NCBI GenBank assembly: GCA_016872605.1
Contig: VGZI01000032.1
Span: forward strand, 1-41,921
Source: Planctomycetota bacterium
GTDB lineage: Bacteria; Planctomycetota; Planctomycetia; Gemmatales; Gemmataceae
Length of the DNA: 41,921 nt
Direction of reading: 5' to 3'
Of this stretch, positions 16,581 through 24,737 are shown piece after piece. The notes under the pieces were generated by a model. The model saw nothing but the letters and a program-made list of their open reading frames with translations, made no database searches and was not told the origin of the DNA. Within the stretch, counting starts at the first letter, position 1; every line of letters starts with the position of its first letter. The translations under genes and the position numbers were made by a program.

Positions 16581-17930
16581 ATGATTCGATTCGCTTCTCT
16601 CTTGTTGCCATCAATCTCCGTTCTGCTCGCGTTAGCCGCCGAGAGCCCTGGGCAAGCCAAGCTCGGCAGCTGGGCGCCATGGAAAAAATCGGTGACGATA
16701 CATGTGCAAGAACCGGGCAACTTGCCTCGGCAAGCCGAGCCGGTCGAACTTGAACTGCGGTTCGAGGGCACGACCGGCGAGCGGTTGAGTAAAGAACTCC
16801 GCGTGGTCGACCTTGTGACGGAACGCGAGGTGCCCGCACAGCTTCACGCGGCGACACCGGAAAAGTCAGGCGTCATCGCCCGGCTCACGTTTCTGGCGGA
16901 TCTCAAGCCCAAAGAAACCCGGGCCTTTCGCATCTACTACGACAACCCCCAGGCCGAGAAGCCCTCGTACAAGACCGATCTGACCACCGCACCGGTGACG
17001 GGATTCGAGAAGATTGAGCCGCCGCGCCCGTTCGGGTTAACGGTGCAGAACGAGCAGGTGCGAGCCGACTTTCATCCCCGCTCCGGCCAGCTCGGCAAGC
17101 TGGCGTTTCTCAAGGGAACCGGCAAACTGCTGACCTTCGTGGGAGGCGACCTCGACTCCAAGGTACACTGGGGGCCGGACCTGCGCAATCGCAATCGGCT
17201 CTTCGACCCGCCCAGGAAAGGACTCGACCGCGGCTGGGAATACACCCATTACTGGGATCCGCCGCCGCAGTCGAGTGTCGAACTAGGTCCGGTGCGATTC
17301 CGGTTGAAACGCTGGGGGCCTTTCACGCACAACAAGGAAGTCTTTTGCTCCGTCACCTACACGATGTATGCCCGGCAACCTTACCTTGTGGTCGATACGG
17401 AGATGAAGACGCTGGCGGACTACGAGGTCGAATTTCTCCGCGATGACGAGTTCGGCTTCAAGTTCGGTTTCAATCAGTCGCTCTGGAAAGAGAAAAGCGG
17501 CAAGATCAAAGGCTGGGACCTGCGCAAGCTGATCCCGATCGGCAGCGTCGTGCATGGCGCCAAGGTGGAGGCCAACGGCATCATCGAACTGGAACCTGAT
17601 TGCCCCTGGATCACCTTCTACCACGACGAGACGGCCGAGGCCGTGGCGACGATTCATACCCAGTATCACAACACGGCGGTCGGCAAGGTCAAAATGGACC
17701 CGCCCATGTCGTTCATCCACGTCAACGGCCCCGCGCACAACTACTGGGGACGAGTGCTGGCAGGAAAACTGCACCGCCTGCCGCAGGCGCAGTTGCCCAA
17801 GGGCTGCGAATGGCGCACGCAATCCGTGATCCTGTTCCACCAATACGACGGCAAAGGTGAGCCGACGACACTGAATCGCTACGAAGACCTGTTCCGTCAT
17901 CCCTTGAAAATTGCCCTGGACAAGAAATGA
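16581..17930 (+). CDS. Secreted protein of unknown function
   Basis: About 449 residues from the ATG at 16581; an in-frame ATG at 16560 adds seven residues. The signal peptide is MIRFASLLLPSISVLLALA. A beta-rich N-terminal domain (residues 25-140) contains REVPAQLHAATPE and RLTFLADLKPKETRAFRIYY. A larger domain follows with aromatic-rich strands such as WEYTHYWDPPPQ, VFCSVTYTMYARQPYLVVD and CPWITFYHDETAEAVATIH. The two-part layout, and especially the VPAQL and RLTF patterns, parallel the partial protein at 1-522. A beta-sandwich enzyme acting on carbohydrate would fit the shape of the sequence and the neighbourhood, but I recognise no catalytic motif. The next gene begins 9 bp after the stop. 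Confidence 0.72.
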   Translation: MIRFASLLLPSISVLLALAAESPGQAKLGSWAPWKKSVTIHVQEPGNLPRQAEPVELELRFEGTTGERLSKELRVVDLVTEREVPAQLHAATPEKSGVIARLTFLADLKPKETRAFRIYYDNPQAEKPSYKTDLTTAPVTGFEKIEPPRPFGLTVQNEQVRADFHPRSGQLGKLAFLKGTGKLLTFVGGDLDSKVHWGPDLRNRNRLFDPPRKGLDRGWEYTHYWDPPPQSSVELGPVRFRLKRWGPFTHNKEVFCSVTYTMYARQPYLVVDTEMKTLADYEVEFLRDDEFGFKFGFNQSLWKEKSGKIKGWDLRKLIPIGSVVHGAKVEANGIIELEPDCPWITFYHDETAEAVATIHTQYHNTAVGKVKMDPPMSFIHVNGPAHNYWGRVLAGKLHRLPQAQLPKGCEWRTQSVILFHQYDGKGEPTTLNRYEDLFRHPLKIALDKK

Positions 17931-17939
17931 GGGAGAACC

Positions 17940-19601
17940 ATGCGGGAATACGCGCTTGCATTCGCCCTCCTGGTCATCCTATCTCCTGGTCTGATCGGAC
18001 AACCGCCAGCGACGAAATCGTCTGCCGCGCGATTTACCGATGTCACGGCAACATCGGGGCTGAAGCTCAATGTCGAACACCGTCCCGGCCGGCCAGAATA
18101 TGGCACGCAGATGCCACACGGTGTGGCCATCGAAGATTTCGACGGCGATGGTTTGCCTGACATCCTCTTCGTGTGTTTCGGCCCGCCTTATGTGGCACTA
18201 TATCGCAATCTGGGCGACCTTCGCTTTGCCGACATTACCAAGGACTCCGGACTGGAGACCTTCCAGGGCTGGGGCACAGGCGTTTGTGTGGGCGACTTTG
18301 ATCGTGACGGGATTCTGGACATCTACATCACCTCGGTTGAGTTTGAGAAAGGCAACCGCAAGGCAACCCCGAAAGGGAAGGAGAGCCGCCTGTACAAGGG
18401 GTTGGGAAAGGGAAAATTCAAAGACGTTAGTAAGGAAGCGGGCGTTCTGCTCGACCGTCCGGCTCGCTGCTGCGCCTGGTCCGATATCGATGGCGACGGC
18501 TGGCTGGATCTGTTCGTCGCCTGCCCGTATGGTGCGAATGTGCTGTACCGCAACAACCGTGACGGCACCTTCACCGACATCACGGAATCGGCCGGCGTCG
18601 CCCTCCCGGACCGCGCCAGCCTGGGCTGCACTTTTGGCGACATCGACGGCGATGGTCTGGACGACCTGTTCGTCACTAGCCTGTATTCCCAGTCGAGCGC
18701 TTTATTCAAGAACCTGGGAGGCGGAAAGTTCCGGGATATTACCAAGGAAGCGGGCCTGGACCGCAAGGCCTCCGCCGTCGCCTGCGTGTTCGCGGATGTG
18801 TTCAATCGAGGCCGGCTTGACCTCTTCGTGACCACGGATTCCTGGCTCGGCGGCGTCAATAGCACCGAGGAACAACTGCGCAAAAAAGGGAGCACCGTCG
18901 AGCCCAACCTGCTCTACCGGAACGAGGGGAACGGCAAGTTCTCCATCGCGGCTGTCGAAACCCTGAAGCACAAGGCCCTGTCCCACGATGCCGTTCTGGA
19001 GGATTTCGACCATGATGGCCTGGTGGATATCTACGTCGGCGTGGACGCCATTCCCACGGGCAACAAGTTCGCTACTCACAAAGGGGGAAACCCTCTCTGG
19101 ACCCGTTCCCTCACCCAACCCTCTCCCTCAGGGAGAGGGCAGGGTGCGGCGTGGCAAGAAGTCGGCAAAGCCTGGGGCGTGAGTCACGAGGCCAATTGCG
19201 TGTGCGTCGCCGCCGCCGATTTCGATAACGACGGCGATCTAGATTTGCTGCTCGTTAATTTTTACACCAATGCCGTGCTCTATCGCAACAACACCAACGA
19301 CAGGAACTGGCTCCGCGTCAAGGCCGTTGGATCGAAGAGCAACCTGGATGGCATCGGGACGCAAGTATCGGTGTTCAAGGTATCTGGCGACAAGAAAGAA
19401 CTCGTCGGCTTCCGCCAGATTCAGTCCGGCTCCGGCTACTGCCGCTGCTCGCCGCTGGAGGCTCATTTCGGCCTGGGAAAGGCACCCGAAGCTGAATACC
19501 TGGTCGAGGCAGTCTTCCCTGCGACCAGAACACGTGTGATCAGGAAGGGAATCAGACCCGGCCAGCGTATCGTGATCCGCGAGGCGGAAGGGCTTCCCTA
19601 A
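17940..19601 (+). CDS. FG-GAP/VCBS repeat protein with ASPIC/UnbV domain (CRTAC1-like)
   Basis: A 553-residue exported protein. After a signal peptide come repeated calcium-type loops of integrin-like FG-GAP/VCBS blades: IEDFDGDGLPDILFV, VGDFDRDGILDIYI, WSDIDGDGWLDLFV, FGDIDGDGLDDLFV, LEDFDHDGLVDIYV and AADFDNDGDLDLLL. The C-terminal ASPIC/UnbV domain follows, with GIGTQVSVF, QIQSGSGYCRCSP and AHFGLG. This is the bacterial CRTAC1 architecture, usually extracellular and thought to bind ligands or calcium. Residues 390-403 are encoded by a palindromic repeat inserted in frame between blades (see the repeat at 19108-19148), and this stretch is Ser/Pro/Gly-rich and unlike the rest. GGGAG lies 5 bp before the ATG. 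It is the last gene of the long plus-strand run. Confidence 0.9.
   Translation: MREYALAFALLVILSPGLIGQPPATKSSAARFTDVTATSGLKLNVEHRPGRPEYGTQMPHGVAIEDFDGDGLPDILFVCFGPPYVALYRNLGDLRFADITKDSGLETFQGWGTGVCVGDFDRDGILDIYITSVEFEKGNRKATPKGKESRLYKGLGKGKFKDVSKEAGVLLDRPARCCAWSDIDGDGWLDLFVACPYGANVLYRNNRDGTFTDITESAGVALPDRASLGCTFGDIDGDGLDDLFVTSLYSQSSALFKNLGGGKFRDITKEAGLDRKASAVACVFADVFNRGRLDLFVTTDSWLGGVNSTEEQLRKKGSTVEPNLLYRNEGNGKFSIAAVETLKHKALSHDAVLEDFDHDGLVDIYVGVDAIPTGNKFATHKGGNPLWTRSLTQPSPSGRGQGAAWQEVGKAWGVSHEANCVCVAAADFDNDGDLDLLLVNFYTNAVLYRNNTNDRNWLRVKAVGSKSNLDGIGTQVSVFKVSGDKKELVGFRQIQSGSGYCRCSPLEAHFGLGKAPEAEYLVEAVFPATRTRVIRKGIRPGQRIVIREAEGLP
19108..19148. repeat. Palindromic repeat inserted in frame in a coding region
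   Basis: CCCTCTCCCT (19119-19128) and AGGGAGAGGG (19130-19139) form a perfect 10-bp palindrome around one base. An outer pair CACCC (19112-19116) and GGGTG (19142-19146) extends the fold. It is translated in frame within the CRTAC1-like protein as SLTQPSPSGRGQG. The same type of C/G-rich repeat recurs between genes at 40242-40344. Confidence 0.75.
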
Positions 19602-19710
19602 AAGAAATTGCCGGCGCCGACACCGGTCACTATGAGGTGACTCGAAAAGACACCAAACCGCGCGGCGAGATTTAAGATCGGCCAACATCAAGCAGGAAAC
19701 CGTCCTGCAA

Positions 19711-20332
19711 GTGTATCCCATCCTGATTGCGACACTGGGCCTGATCCTGGCGACAAAGTCTGTCGCACAGGAAAAGCCGCGGCTTTCAATCCTCGACACT
19801 CACGTTCATTTCTTCGATCCCCTCACGCCGACGGCGCCGCCGCGGCCGAAGGACGGTAAGCAGCTCCAGCGTCCCATCCTTCCCGCGGATTTGAAAAAGC
19901 TCGCGGCGCCGCATGGCGTTGTCGGCTTCCTCATCGTCGAGGCGAGTCCCATTCTTGAAGATAATCAATGGTGGCTCGATTTGGCCGCTGCCGATCCCTT
20001 CATCGTCGGAGTCATCGGACGTCTCGACCCCGCGTCGGTAGATTTCGAGAAAAACCTGCGCCGTTTCGCCAAGAATCCGCTGTACCGCGGAATCCGCATC
20101 TCGCACAACGAGCTGAAGGCGGTTGAAAGGGAATCTTGTCGACCGACTCAAGGAAATGATCGATCTTACCCTGGCCCTGGATGTGAACGTCGGGCCGGAC
20201 CTGGCGGCGGATGTCGCAACCCTTGCGTTGAAACTACCGAAGCTGCGCATTGTCATCAACCATGCCGCCAACTTGCGCGTCGACGGCAAGACGCCGCCGC
20301 AGTGGCCCGAACGGCCAGCCTCGTGCTCATGA
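19711..20332 (+). pseudogene. Amidohydrolase (metal-dependent TIM barrel), frameshifted and truncated
   Basis: The first part (GTG at 19711) reads as an exported amidohydrolase: a signal peptide ending SVAQ, then the metal-binding ILDTHVHFFDP, GVVGFLIVEASPILEDN and VGVIGRLDP, up to ISHNELKAVE. Near 20120 the reading frame shifts by +1. The continuation is in the next frame, with GNLVDRLKEMIDLTLALD, LPKLRIVINHAAN and DGKTPPQWPE. Homology then breaks off and a stop follows at 20332, so roughly the last third of a normal amidohydrolase (about 300 residues) is missing. The N-terminal frame stays open to 20433 but loses family resemblance at the shift. Two lesions in one gene make it a pseudogene unless the shift is a sequencing error. 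Its truncation marks the left border of the foreign-looking segment that follows. Confidence 0.78.
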
Positions 20333-20450
20333 GTCTGATGTCCTCCAAGGCCGGCTGCACTCTGCGTCACCTCTCGCATGTCGCCTTGTCGTTTGTCGCG
20401 GACTGTGTCCGTAGCGGCACCCCGAGGCGATGAGCCACGGAATTTTTTTT

Positions 20451-20526
20451 GTAATACCTCGTATTATACTTGCCGCCGCTCGCAGTAGGTATTACAAAAC
20501 AATACCATTGCCCAATTAGGTATTAC
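20451..20526. promoter_or_regulatory. Cluster of GTAATACC-type motifs upstream of the DUF1559 gene
   Basis: GTAATACCT occurs at 20451-20459 and its inverse AGGTATTAC at 20487-20495 and 20518-20526, the last two as 10-bp direct repeats (TAGGTATTAC) 31 bp apart. Further partial copies are GTATTATAC at 20461-20469 and AATACC at 20501-20506. The block is much more AT-rich than its surroundings and lies 57-132 bp before the DUF1559 start. It could be an operator array, a promoter or an element end. The binding protein is unknown. Confidence 0.5.
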
Positions 20527-20535
20527 TTTGTCTTA

Positions 20536-20554
20536 CCAAGACGGGACATCTTGG
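20536..20554 (+). other. Leader hairpin before the DUF1559 gene
   Basis: CCAAGA (20536-20541) and TCTTGG (20549-20554) pair around a 7-base loop. The hairpin lies 17 bp ahead of the AGGAG ribosome-binding site (20571-20575). It may influence translation; no known RNA family is recognised. Confidence 0.35.
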
Positions 20555-20582
20555 CAGTCCGCCATCTTGTAGGAGTCTCGAC

Positions 20583-21671
20583 ATGACACCGCGACCGCAG
20601 GCCCGGCACCGCCGGGCGTTCACGCTAATCGAATTATTGGTCGTCATCGCCATCATCGCCATCCTGATCGGCTTGCTCATTCCCGCCATCCAGAAAGTTC
20701 GGAGCGCCGCCGCTCGGATGAGCAGCCAGAACAACCTCAAGCAGTTGGGCCTTGCTCTGCATTCCTACGAGAGCGCCACCCGCAGGCTGCCCGGGATGCT
20801 CCCGGCCGGGGTGAGCAATGCCACCTCGTTCGGCTACTCCGTCCACGCGCAGTTGCTGCCGTACATTGAGCAGGAGAACCTCGGCAAGAGGTTCGACACG
20901 AAGCAGCCGCTCTTCGTCGGCACCTTCCCCGGCCCGACGTTCGCGCTCAACCCAGCGATGGCCTCGGCGGCAGGGACGGTGGTCCAGACTTTCCTCTGCC
21001 CCGGCGACGGCCAGGAGCCGCTGTTCACTGTAAACTCTGGCGGCGGCACCCACGCCGGGACGAACTACGTCGTGAACCTCGGGACGGGGCTGGCCGGCCC
21101 CGGTTCGTCGTCCCCGAACGGTTACGACCCTCGGTTCCCCACGGACGGCATGTTCTTCTACGGCCCCGGCCTGCGGTTCGCCGACATCTCCGACGGCACG
21201 TCGAACACCATGTTCATGTCCCAGTGCCTCCTCGGGTTGAACCAAAACCTGACGAAGCCGTTCTCCTCCCTTACCCCTGAAGAGAGGCGGCGACAGACCG
21301 CCAGCATCTCGGGCCGGGGGCTGTACACCGGGCCGACTGGGGCCAACCCCGGATACGGGGCCAGCCCACCCCTCGGCCCCAACGACTATCTGTCGGCGAC
21401 TTCCTGGCGCGGCAACCGGGGCGGCTCCTGGATCTGGGGCAACGCCAGCGTCAACGGCTTCACCGCCGCCCTGCCGCCCAACGCCACGGTGCCGGACTCG
21501 TCGGCCCACGGCCTGGGTTTTCTCAGCGCCCGGAGCAACTTCTCCGGCGGAGTGTGCGTCTGCTTCGGCGATGGCAGCGTCCGCTTCGTCCTCGACTCCA
21601 TCAGCATCACCACCTGGCGTGCGCTCGCCACTTGTGCGGGCGGCGAGGTCATCAACGGTAACGACTTCTAA
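20583..21671 (+). CDS. DUF1559 protein with prepilin-type N-terminus
   Basis: A 362-residue protein of DUF1559 (PF07596), a family hugely expanded in planctomycetes. The N-terminus has the type IV prepilin/pseudopilin cleavage site [10 protein letters not shown] followed by a long hydrophobic helix ([17 protein letters not shown]), then [19 protein letters not shown] and LHSYES. The C-terminus has the family hallmark [15 protein letters not shown]. Cleavage by prepilin peptidase and surface or pseudopilus assembly are expected from the family; individual functions are unknown. AGGAG lies 7 bp before the ATG. It is the first gene of a three-gene plus-strand module with a PQQ-like propeller and a His-rich lipoprotein, 22 bp before the propeller gene, and is likely controlled by the motif cluster at 20451-20526. 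Confidence 0.92.
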   Translation: MTPRPQARHRRAFTLIELLVVIAIIAILIGLLIPAIQKVRSAAARMSSQNNLKQLGLALHSYESATRRLPGMLPAGVSNATSFGYSVHAQLLPYIEQENLGKRFDTKQPLFVGTFPGPTFALNPAMASAAGTVVQTFLCPGDGQEPLFTVNSGGGTHAGTNYVVNLGTGLAGPGSSSPNGYDPRFPTDGMFFYGPGLRFADISDGTSNTMFMSQCLLGLNQNLTKPFSSLTPEERRRQTASISGRGLYTGPTGANPGYGASPPLGPNDYLSATSWRGNRGGSWIWGNASVNGFTAALPPNATVPDSSAHGLGFLSARSNFSGGVCVCFGDGSVRFVLDSISITTWRALATCAGGEVINGNDF

Positions 21672-21693
21672 CCCCAAACGGAGAACCATCACC

Positions 21694-23088
21694 ATGAGCG
21701 TCTTGCTCTTGTCCGTCCTGTTTGCAGCCGATCCCGCCGCGACTGAAACTTGGCCCGGCTTCCGGGGCGACGGAACCAGTAGCACTGTCGTCAAGAACCT
21801 TCCGCTCAAGTGGTCGCCGACCGAGAACGTGGCGTGGCGTACCCCGCTGCCGGGGTACGGTCAGTCGTCGCCGGTCGTGTGGAAGGACCGCGTGTTCGTC
21901 ACCGCCATCGACGGGGCGGAAAAGGAGAAACTGTTCGTCGTCGCCGTGGACCTGAAGTCGGGCAAGGCGGCATGGAGGAAGGAGTTCGCTGCCAGCCGGA
22001 AGGGGAAGAACAACCCGATGATGAGCCGGGCGGCGCCGACACCGGTCGTGGACAAGGATGCGGTCTACGCCTTTTTCGAGTCAGGCGACGTTATTGCCCT
22101 GGATCACGCCGGCGAAGTGAAATGGAATCGCTCGCTGTCGAAGGACTACGGAGCGTTCAAGAACAATCACGGCGTCGGCAGTTCTCCGGCCCAGACCGAA
22201 AAGGCCGTGGTAATCCTGATTGACGACCTCGGCCCATCGTACCTCGTGGCGCTCGACAAGGCGACCGGCAAGAACATATGGAAGGCCGACCGGGCGAGCC
22301 GCGCGTCGTGGACTTCGCCCGTCGTCTGCACCCTCAACGACAAGCCAACCGTCCTTGTCAGCAGCAGCGGCTCGCTGACCGCCTACGACGCGGCCACTGG
22401 AAAAGAACTCGCCACGCTCGAAGGGCTGGTAGGTAACAACATTCCATCCCCGGTCGTGCTGGGTGACGTGATCGTTCTCGGGGCCGGCGAGAACCGGATG
22501 AAGCCGGACCTCGCCGCGTCCGCGAAGTCGAACGGCTGTCTGCGGCTGGTCGTGAAGGGCGAGGAGACCTCGTTCGAGCGAGTGTGGGACGGGAAGAAGG
22601 CGATCGCGCACCACGCCAGCCCGCTCGTCCTCAAGGGCCACGCCTACTTCGTCACCAAGACCGGCATCGTCCACTGCGTCGATCTCAAGACCGGCGAGGA
22701 GAAGTACGCCGAACGGCTCGACAACCAGTGCTGGGCCACTCCGGTCGGGGCCGGCGATCATGTCTACTTCTTCGGCAAGGACGGCGTGACCACCGTTTTG
22801 AAAGCCGGTCCGGACTTCGACAAGGTGGCGTCCAACCGCTTCTGGTCCGCCGCCGACTTCGCCAAGCGCCGCGACGAAGCGAAGGAGAAGGCCGCCGCGA
22901 CCCTGCCGAAGCCGCCCGAGGGCAAGGGGCCGGGCGGTGGTCCGCCGCTCCCGAAGGAAGAACTCGAAGCGATCCGCTATTCGGCGGTCGGCGATGTCGT
23001 CTACGGCGTGGCGGTGGTGGACGGCACGTTCGTCGTCCGCACCGGCACCGAACTCATCTGCGTCCAAAAACCCAAGGCCAAGAAGTGA
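21694..23088 (+). CDS. PQQ-like beta-propeller protein (accessory module)
   Basis: About 464 residues from the ATG at 21694 (MSVLLLSVLFAADPAATETW), preceded by GGAG. The short hydrophobic start acts as signal peptide, and WPGFRGDGTSS corresponds to the PQ-RG-DG opening seen in the two propellers at 9004-11618, but the similarity is distant. Blades contain AVDLKSGKAAWRKEF, ALDKATGKNIWKAD, AYDAATGKELATLEG and CVDLKTGEEKYAE. A Lys/Pro/Gly-rich linker (TLPKPPEGKGPGGGPPLPKEE) occurs near residue 405-425. A frame open from 21571 overlaps the DUF1559 gene and is not the real start. Placed between the DUF1559 gene and the His-rich lipoprotein, it may serve as an assembly or binding platform; no catalytic role can be read. 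Confidence 0.85.
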   Translation: MSVLLLSVLFAADPAATETWPGFRGDGTSSTVVKNLPLKWSPTENVAWRTPLPGYGQSSPVVWKDRVFVTAIDGAEKEKLFVVAVDLKSGKAAWRKEFAASRKGKNNPMMSRAAPTPVVDKDAVYAFFESGDVIALDHAGEVKWNRSLSKDYGAFKNNHGVGSSPAQTEKAVVILIDDLGPSYLVALDKATGKNIWKADRASRASWTSPVVCTLNDKPTVLVSSSGSLTAYDAATGKELATLEGLVGNNIPSPVVLGDVIVLGAGENRMKPDLAASAKSNGCLRLVVKGEETSFERVWDGKKAIAHHASPLVLKGHAYFVTKTGIVHCVDLKTGEEKYAERLDNQCWATPVGAGDHVYFFGKDGVTTVLKAGPDFDKVASNRFWSAADFAKRRDEAKEKAAATLPKPPEGKGPGGGPPLPKEELEAIRYSAVGDVVYGVAVVDGTFVVRTGTELICVQKPKAKK

Positions 23089-23105
23089 CACCGGGGAGAT
23101 ACTCA

Positions 23106-24533
23106 ATGAGACTGGCATGTCGACTTTCGCTGCTGGCGCTGGTCGGGGTCGCCCTGACCGGCGCGACCGCCTGCAACCGCTCGGGCGCGGTGGCCACTCG
23201 CGAAGACAAGACCTCCGGCGAGAAGCCGAGGAAGGCGATGTCGGTTCGCCCGTTCGCGCGGCTGTTCGTCCAGGATCTGGACACGTGTTCGCTCCGGTGG
23301 GCCGACCTGAAAGTCAGCGAGAAGGACGAGTTCACGCTGGGCGAACTGGCCGCCGTCGAAGGGCTCAAGAAACTCAACCCGGCGAAGCAGAAGCTCGTCC
23401 AGATGGCCGATAGCGGCGGGCTGGTGTGCGTCGGCGTGCGTGACGACGAGGACGGCAAGGCTGAGAGCGGCTGGGTGCTGGTCCGCTCCGGCGTCGGCTA
23501 CATCGACCACGGCGACCACGGCCACTGGACGTTCAAGAAGAAGCCCGAGGTGATCGACAGCCGCCTGGACAAGAGTCAGGGCAACCCGGCGCACCTCTAT
23601 CGCTACGACGGGCGCTTCTTCCTGGCCAACGACAAGCTCAACGGCTACACGCGCATCGACCCCAAGGAGTACGAGGACGGGAGCAAGGGCAAACCGCGCT
23701 TCCTCGTCGGCGGCGGTAACCACATTACGCTGGCCGTCGTGGACGACAAAGTCGGCTACTCGGCCTGGATCGACGGGGGAGGGCCGAACAAGGGCCGCGT
23801 CGATGTCACGCCGGTAACGACTTCGGAGAAGAGCGAACCGAAGTACTCCTTCAACCTGCCAACTGGCAGCATCCACGGAGCCATCGCCAATTCGGGCAGA
23901 GTGTTCTTCGCGCCGTCGGACGGGATCTGCTATGTCGAGGTCGACACCGCCCTGAGGCTCAAGGCAGACGACGTGAAGGTCAACTACATCTCCCTCGGCA
24001 AGGACGGTGAAAAGGCGCGCCGCACCGGGGCGTTCGTCAACCACAGCCACCACGTTCTGTTCGTCACCGGCAAGGAGGCGACCAGCGCCCTCGTCCTGCT
24101 CGACGCGAAGAAGGCCGAGCCGAAGCCGATCTCCTTGGCGCTGGGCGTGAAGAAAGGAACCCGGGCGGTCACGCCGCGCGTCGCCGTCACGTCCGAGGGC
24201 AAGGCGTATGCGTTCATCTTTCACGACCACGCCAAGGGCGTCGATGTCGAGGACGCCCTGGAGATCATCGCACTAGACCCCAACTGCGACGGCGACTGCT
24301 CCGACGCCAAGGTGGTCAAGACTCTGAAGGTCGGCAAGAGCGCCGTGGAGGGTCACTTCGGCCATCACGACATGGCATTCGACGCCGAGAGGCAGTTCGG
24401 GATCTTCACCAACCCCGGCGACGGCACCATCTCGGTGCTGTCTCTCAAGACGCTCGAAGTCGTCACCACGTTCAACGTCGGCGGCACCCCAGCCGCCCTC
24501 GTCGCGCTCGGCGGCGCGGAGACCAACGACTGA
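23106..24533 (+). CDS. His-rich beta-propeller lipoprotein, AztD-like (putative zinc chaperone)
   Basis: A 475-residue lipoprotein: signal sequence MRLACRLSLLALVGVALTG with a lipobox-like ATAC and the acceptor Cys around residue 22. The mature part reads as a beta-propeller with His clusters in loops: DHGDHGH (134-140), VNHSHH, FHDHAKG (H373, H375) and GHFGHHDMAF (H417-H421), plus a Cys pair in PNCDGDCSD. The DHGDHG segment followed by a strand with an AHLYRYDGRFFLAND-type motif recalls AztD, the periplasmic zinc chaperone of AztABC transporters. No transporter gene is adjacent, so zinc delivery is an inference; a metal-buffering surface protein is an alternative. The ATG at 23106 follows GGGGAG. 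A frame open upstream to 22584 is a shadow of the propeller gene. Confidence 0.68.
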   Translation: MRLACRLSLLALVGVALTGATACNRSGAVATREDKTSGEKPRKAMSVRPFARLFVQDLDTCSLRWADLKVSEKDEFTLGELAAVEGLKKLNPAKQKLVQMADSGGLVCVGVRDDEDGKAESGWVLVRSGVGYIDHGDHGHWTFKKKPEVIDSRLDKSQGNPAHLYRYDGRFFLANDKLNGYTRIDPKEYEDGSKGKPRFLVGGGNHITLAVVDDKVGYSAWIDGGGPNKGRVDVTPVTTSEKSEPKYSFNLPTGSIHGAIANSGRVFFAPSDGICYVEVDTALRLKADDVKVNYISLGKDGEKARRTGAFVNHSHHVLFVTGKEATSALVLLDAKKAEPKPISLALGVKKGTRAVTPRVAVTSEGKAYAFIFHDHAKGVDVEDALEIIALDPNCDGDCSDAKVVKTLKVGKSAVEGHFGHHDMAFDAERQFGIFTNPGDGTISVLSLKTLEVVTTFNVGGTPAALVALGGAETND

Positions 24534-24554
24534 CGTGCCGCGGACGGCGACCGC

Positions 24555-24731
24555 TCAAACCGTTTGGACCTTGCCGTGATCGTCGCAGTGGTCGCCGTGT
24601 GGGTGATGCAAGTGGCCGGCGACCAGGTAATCGACGTGGTCGCCGAGCGGTACTGCTTCGTGGCCGCAGCCGGGGCCGTGGCGGTGGGCCTTGTCGTGAG
24701 CGCCGCAGTCGTGGCTCGGCGTACCTTCCAC
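24555..24731 (-). CDS. Small His/Cys-rich metal-binding protein (58 aa)
   Basis: Reading minus-strand DNA from a GTG at 24731 to a TGA at 24555 gives 58 residues with 15 His and 3 Cys. Diagnostic segments are SHDCGAHDKAHRHGPGCGHE, AVPLGDHVDYLVAGHLHHP and HGDHCDDHG. I recognise this GCGHEAVP-GDHVDYL-HLHHPH pattern from small uncharacterised bacterial proteins presumed to bind zinc or similar ions. GGAAG lies 7 bp before the GTG. The gene converges on the His-rich lipoprotein with 21 bp between stops, so the two may form a metal-related pair. It is directly downstream of, and out of frame with, the remains of a tyrosine recombinase; it may have lost an original N-terminus at that junction. It was found by direct translation and is too short for many gene finders. 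Confidence 0.62.
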   Translation of the reverse strand: MEGTPSHDCGAHDKAHRHGPGCGHEAVPLGDHVDYLVAGHLHHPHGDHCDDHGKVQTV

Positions 24732-24737
24732 ACTCCC

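Noticed and set aside
20310..20450. Possible second copy of the tRNA-Leu 3' end (right attachment site)
   Set aside because: Only a short similarity (GGCTGCACTCTG against CCTGCACTCCC) is visible, no better than chance.
22584..23105. Upstream 174-codon extension of the His-rich lipoprotein frame
   Set aside because: It overlaps the propeller gene out of frame; the signal sequence and ribosome-binding site place the start at 23106.
20634..24230. Antisense frames of 345-391 codons opposite the DUF1559, propeller and lipoprotein genes
   Set aside because: Shadows caused by GC-rich codon use; sense frames have signal peptides, ribosome-binding sites and domains.
24365..24737. Continuation of the recombinase frame beyond 24738
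   Set aside because: Thr/Ala/Ser-rich nonsense antisense to the lipoprotein gene; the recombinase similarity has already ended.
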